Positions 60,819-64,000 of a DNA stretch of 64,000 nucleotides are shown piece after piece. Position 1 is the first letter of the stretch. Each line of letters begins with the position of its first letter. The translations under genes and the position numbers were made by a program. A model generated the notes under the pieces. It made no database searches. It was not told the DNA's origin and saw nothing but the letters and a program-made list of their open reading frames with translations. The stretch covers positions 310,001-374,000 of the forward strand of contig NBAZ01000008.1 of the NCBI GenBank assembly GCA_002794735.1, written 5' to 3'. This DNA comes from Pyrrhoderma lamaoense. Its lineage: Eukaryota; Basidiomycota; Agaricomycetes; Hymenochaetales; Hymenochaetaceae.

Positions 60819-63800
60819 ATGGACCCGTCCGGCACACCCACAAACACAAATGTGCATGCCATCGTCAAAGCTCAAATTGTATTCTTGCTATCGACCCTTA
60901 CGGAAGAAAACTTTGAGCAGAACCAGCTTCAGATACGTACGGTGAGTAAAGGTCTTGATATTTGAACCCTTCTTGGCTGTTGCGTATGCGTCTGTACACT
61001 ATCTACTTGCATGTATGAAGGCTCATCGCAACAAGTCTTCTTGGTCACTTCGAACTCATTTTCTCTTGCTCCACATCTTATCTACTTTCTCATTTATTTG
61101 GAAGCATATCTATCAATAATTATTGTTGATTCACTTTTTGTGCTGTTGTACTGATTCTTACACTTCTTTTTACGTTTCTGCATCGCTGCCTTGGTCGAAA
61201 TTTCCCTGTTCTTACTTTGCCGTGCTCTTAATACCTCGACCTATGTCTCAGCTCTCGGAGCAGCATGGACTCAACACTTACTTGCACTTCATCCGCCGTC
61301 TCATTGTACACTCTCAAGCCCGGCTTACGAGCACTGCTGCTCCGACTGCCTTCGACACTTCAACATCCTTAACATTTCGTCTTCTCGTGCAAGAGACACA
61401 AAGACTTGCTCGAGATCCGTTTCTTGCGGATCGCTTCCGCGAGGGTGTTGACCGTGGCGATGGTGAAATATTTCGTGCTTTTGATCTAGTACGCTTTGCA
61501 GATCGAGTAGGCCTTCGTCCCCTTGAGCGACTCGTCCTTGCCGCGTCGATTGCCGCAGCTGGTATAAGCACTGCAACAACCCCTGGCCAATCTCAGAGTG
61601 CTGCACCAAGTAATGGAGTTCGTAAAGCTCTTGCAGACCAAGCCGCAACAATCATTCGTGTGGACTTTGATAACGCTGTACATGCTTTAATCCAGCATCC
61701 ATGCTTCGATCATGCCGACTTGTCCCCTGCTCAAGCTGGAAAATTGTTACAGAATTTGTTGTCAGATCCCCCCAGGGATAGTCCCATTCTAGATGCAAAA
61801 CAACGACGGGACTTAGTTGCAGCTGCGCAAACAAAGTTTGGTATGGATATGATTTCGCAAACATTGTCTCAACTATTCCAGAATTTAAGGTCCGTTTACT
61901 ACTTTTCACGTAAAGAATGATGTAAATTAGCTAACTTACCGTCTTCACTTGCTAGTCTCCCACCCCAGACGACGGTAGTTCAAGCATTGAATCAGTTTGG
62001 GCCGGAAATTACGAGTGATATCGATGTCACGAGAGGTCTTCTTTCGCGATTTGGCATGAATGACCAGAATCCGCCAACTGATGAACAACTTGTTGATATT
62101 TTCTCGACTATAAGTCGTCTCACGGTTGAGAATGTTCCACTTTGTGATGTAGCCACGTTAGTCAGAGCTCTGAGCAGCTTCGTAAGTCAAACAAGGTTAG
62201 AAATAATCTGTAGTAAAAATACTCACATACGATCATATACAGAGGGCTAAGCATGACTGGAGTAAGGTTATCCATGCCTTTGACTGGCCGGATCGACAAG
62301 GGGTTGATACGAATACGCTCAAGCTTCTTATCGCTATTCTGGTTAATTCTCCTCGCGACGTAGAGAAACCTGCAGTTTCCGGATTCTGGTCTCAATGGGA
62401 CAATTCTCTTTATCAGCTTCGTCTTCTCGATGCACTCCTATCTCTCCCAAGTGACACTTTCAACTTCGTCAGCCTTCCCGGTCGCCGCGTTGTCACGGTT
62501 GATGACGTTTCCTCCGCAAGCCCCACAATAAAAACTTTAGCTGCAAATGTCCAGAGTCATACGTGGAATTCTCTTGACCTATTTGAGGTCCTTGTACGCC
62601 TTGGAGATTCAGAAAATGAAAACGTGAGGAATTGCGTGAGAGAGATGCTGGACAAAGCCGTTCGAATAAGCGCAGATATTGTTCATATGGGTCTACTGCA
62701 GGCACCCAAACCTTGGAATTCTCTTCAGGTCGAATACTCGAGACAGCTACTCGGCATGTTCCTCAGTGGCCATCCAAATCACCAATTAGTCTTTATGCGT
62801 ATCTGGCAAATAGAACCTTCTTACCTTACATCAGCACTAAGAGAATTCTATGAAGAAAATCCAATGAATATTACTCGCATATTAGACGTGGCTCAAGATC
62901 TCAAAATCCTTGACTCACTCCTCGAGGTTAGGCCATTTGTCTTCGCTTTGGATGTGGCTTCTCTTGCATCACGGAGAGAATATCTCAATCTTGATAAATG
63001 GCTCGAAGACAATATACTTAAACATGGTGCAGAGTTCTTACATGGCATCATTGTGTTCTTAGAGACAAAAATGCAAAACGAAAAAATCGCACGAACCATT
63101 GATCCTCAAGCTGAGAATCGAACAATGGCGCTTAGCCCGACTACCATTGCAATTTTTCTCAGAGCACTACGCAATTTCTCAAGTGTTATGGATGAAAATG
63201 ATGTGGATTACTGTATCGAAACGCGTAACTCTTGCCTACAGATTCATCCCCGTCTCATGGTATTGAATCCGAGCGCTGAAAGCCAGGAACCTGGATTCGC
63301 TGTTGTTAACTATCCACCAAGTATTGAGGCTGAGGTTGATGGCATCTTCAAGCAGATGTATGACGAACAAATCACTATAGACCATGTTATTATGATGCTA
63401 CAAAACACAAAAGAATCTACTAATCCTCGCGACCATGAAATCTTTTCTTGTATGCTACACTTCCTTTTTGACGAGTACAAGTTCTTCCAAACGTTCTATC
63501 CCCCTCGCGAGCTAGCTATGACAGGATACCTATTTGGTTCCATTATACAGCATCAGCTGGTTGACTATATTCCTCTTGGGATAGCTATTCGATATGTCAT
63601 TGACTCTCTCCAGTGTCCCCCGGAAACGAATCTATTCAAGTTTGGTGTCCAGGCACTTACTCGTTTCGAGTCTCGTCTTCCCGAATGGAAGGTACTTTGT
63701 GAGGCATTGCTGAGTATCCCCCATCTTGCGGAGCAACGCCCTGACATTGTCGAAGTGATCCGTCGTGCTCTCGCCACTCCAGCAGAACCCGCTTCCGTGT

Positions 63801-64000
63801 CAAATTCCTTACAAGCATTCCCCTCCTCCTTGACGCTTATTGAAGCTCAACCAGCGTTCACCTCTATCAAGCCGGATCATCTAGATGATGATACTATCCA
63901 GCCACCCCCAGAGGAAACATCAGATAAAATCCTCTTCATCATCAATAATCTGGCTCCAAGTAATTTTGATGCCAAGCTAGCAGAGATGAAAAATAACTTC
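60819..64000 (+). CDS. NOT1: CCR4-NOT complex scaffold NOT1, 5' part
   Basis: Central scaffold of the CCR4-NOT deadenylase, which shortens mRNA poly(A) tails. The ATG at 60819 gives MDPSGTPTNTNVHAIVKAQI, then VFLLSTLTEENFEQNQLQIR. A 310-base intron (60942-61251) leads to TLSEQHGLNTYLHFIRRLIV, LTFRLLVQETQRLARDPFLA, RFADRVGLRPLERLVLAAS, VDFDNAVHALIQHPCFDHAD, LSQLFQNLSLPPQTTVVQAL and KHDWSKVIHAFDWPDRQGVD. A long uninterrupted exon from about 62240 has FWSQWDNSLYQLRLLDALLS, HMGLLQAPKPWNSLQVEYSR, FYEENPMNITRILDVAQDLK, ALDVASLASRREYLNLDKWL, HFLFDEYKFFQTFYPPRELA, TGYLFGSIIQHQLVDYIPLG and LPEWKVLCEALLSIPHL. These are the N-terminal HEAT repeats and the MIF4G start. The CAF40-binding and NOT-box parts lie beyond the right edge. 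Confidence 0.95.
60942..61251 (+). other. Long first intron of NOT1
   Basis: 310 bases with GTGAGT and CAG ends, five to six times longer than other introns here and T-rich. No small RNA could be recognised inside it. Confidence 0.75.

Noticed and set aside
60650..60868. Arg/Gly-rich minus-strand frames before NOT1
   Set aside because: They arise from the CG-rich leader and overlap the NOT1 start exon antisense.

Overview
This window is nuclear DNA from a filamentous basidiomycete fungus, most likely Agaricomycotina. Coding regions are AT-leaning and genes are 0.1-1.3 kb apart on both strands. Nearly every gene is broken by many introns of about 45-70 bases with GT...AG ends. The protein set is eukaryotic housekeeping plus fungal specialities: a basidiomycete-type SEL1 protein, GPI-anchored cupredoxin and amylase, class II cAMP phosphodiesterase and EDE1. 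I found no rRNA, tRNA, CRISPR, transposon or viral sequence. The exact species cannot be read from the sequence.

Layout, left to right: ER glucosidase I (MOGS, cut by the left edge, -) and ATG8 (+) share a promoter; a four-TM MARVEL-like protein (+); RAD57/XRCC3-like recombinase (-); a single-pass membrane protein with a duplicated cytosolic motif (-); HID1 (-) divergent from DNA polymerase delta subunit 2 (+); a cupredoxin (+); a SEL1-repeat protein (-); the splicing helicase PRP16 (-); the mitotic E2 UBE2C (-) divergent from the endocytic EH-domain scaffold EDE1 (+); cAMP phosphodiesterase (+); striatin (-); TMA7 (-) divergent from a large alpha/beta-hydrolase (+); a C2H2 zinc-finger protein (+); a Ser-rich protein (-); V-ATPase subunit H (-) divergent from mitochondrial ribosomal protein L46 (+); CDC50 flippase subunit (+); RNA 3'-phosphate cyclase (-); an intronless cyclin-box protein (+); glutamate decarboxylase (+); an MFS sugar transporter (-) divergent from a GPI-anchored alpha-amylase (+); and the 5' part of NOT1 (+, cut by the right edge).

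Most neighbours are unrelated housekeeping genes. The one pairing that looks functional is the sugar transporter and alpha-amylase, divergent across 870 bases, which could release and import glucose from starch or alpha-glucan together. HID1/POLD2 share a short intergenic region carrying two perfect ACGCGT boxes, as expected for a replication gene.

The most unusual feature of the window is technical or evolutionary. Nine otherwise well-conserved reading frames break by exactly one missing base, each time inside a run of 4-6 identical bases: four in EDE1 and one each in the RAD57-like gene, HID1, the phosphodiesterase, the sugar transporter and the amylase. Adding one base of the same kind restores the family sequence each time. 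Systematic homopolymer under-calling in the assembly is the simplest reading. I did not find a convincing new biological system. The better biological leads are very small exons (9, 17 and 18 bases), the duplicated ILEYCWR motif, the damaged glycine motif of the RNA cyclase, and the transporter/amylase pair.
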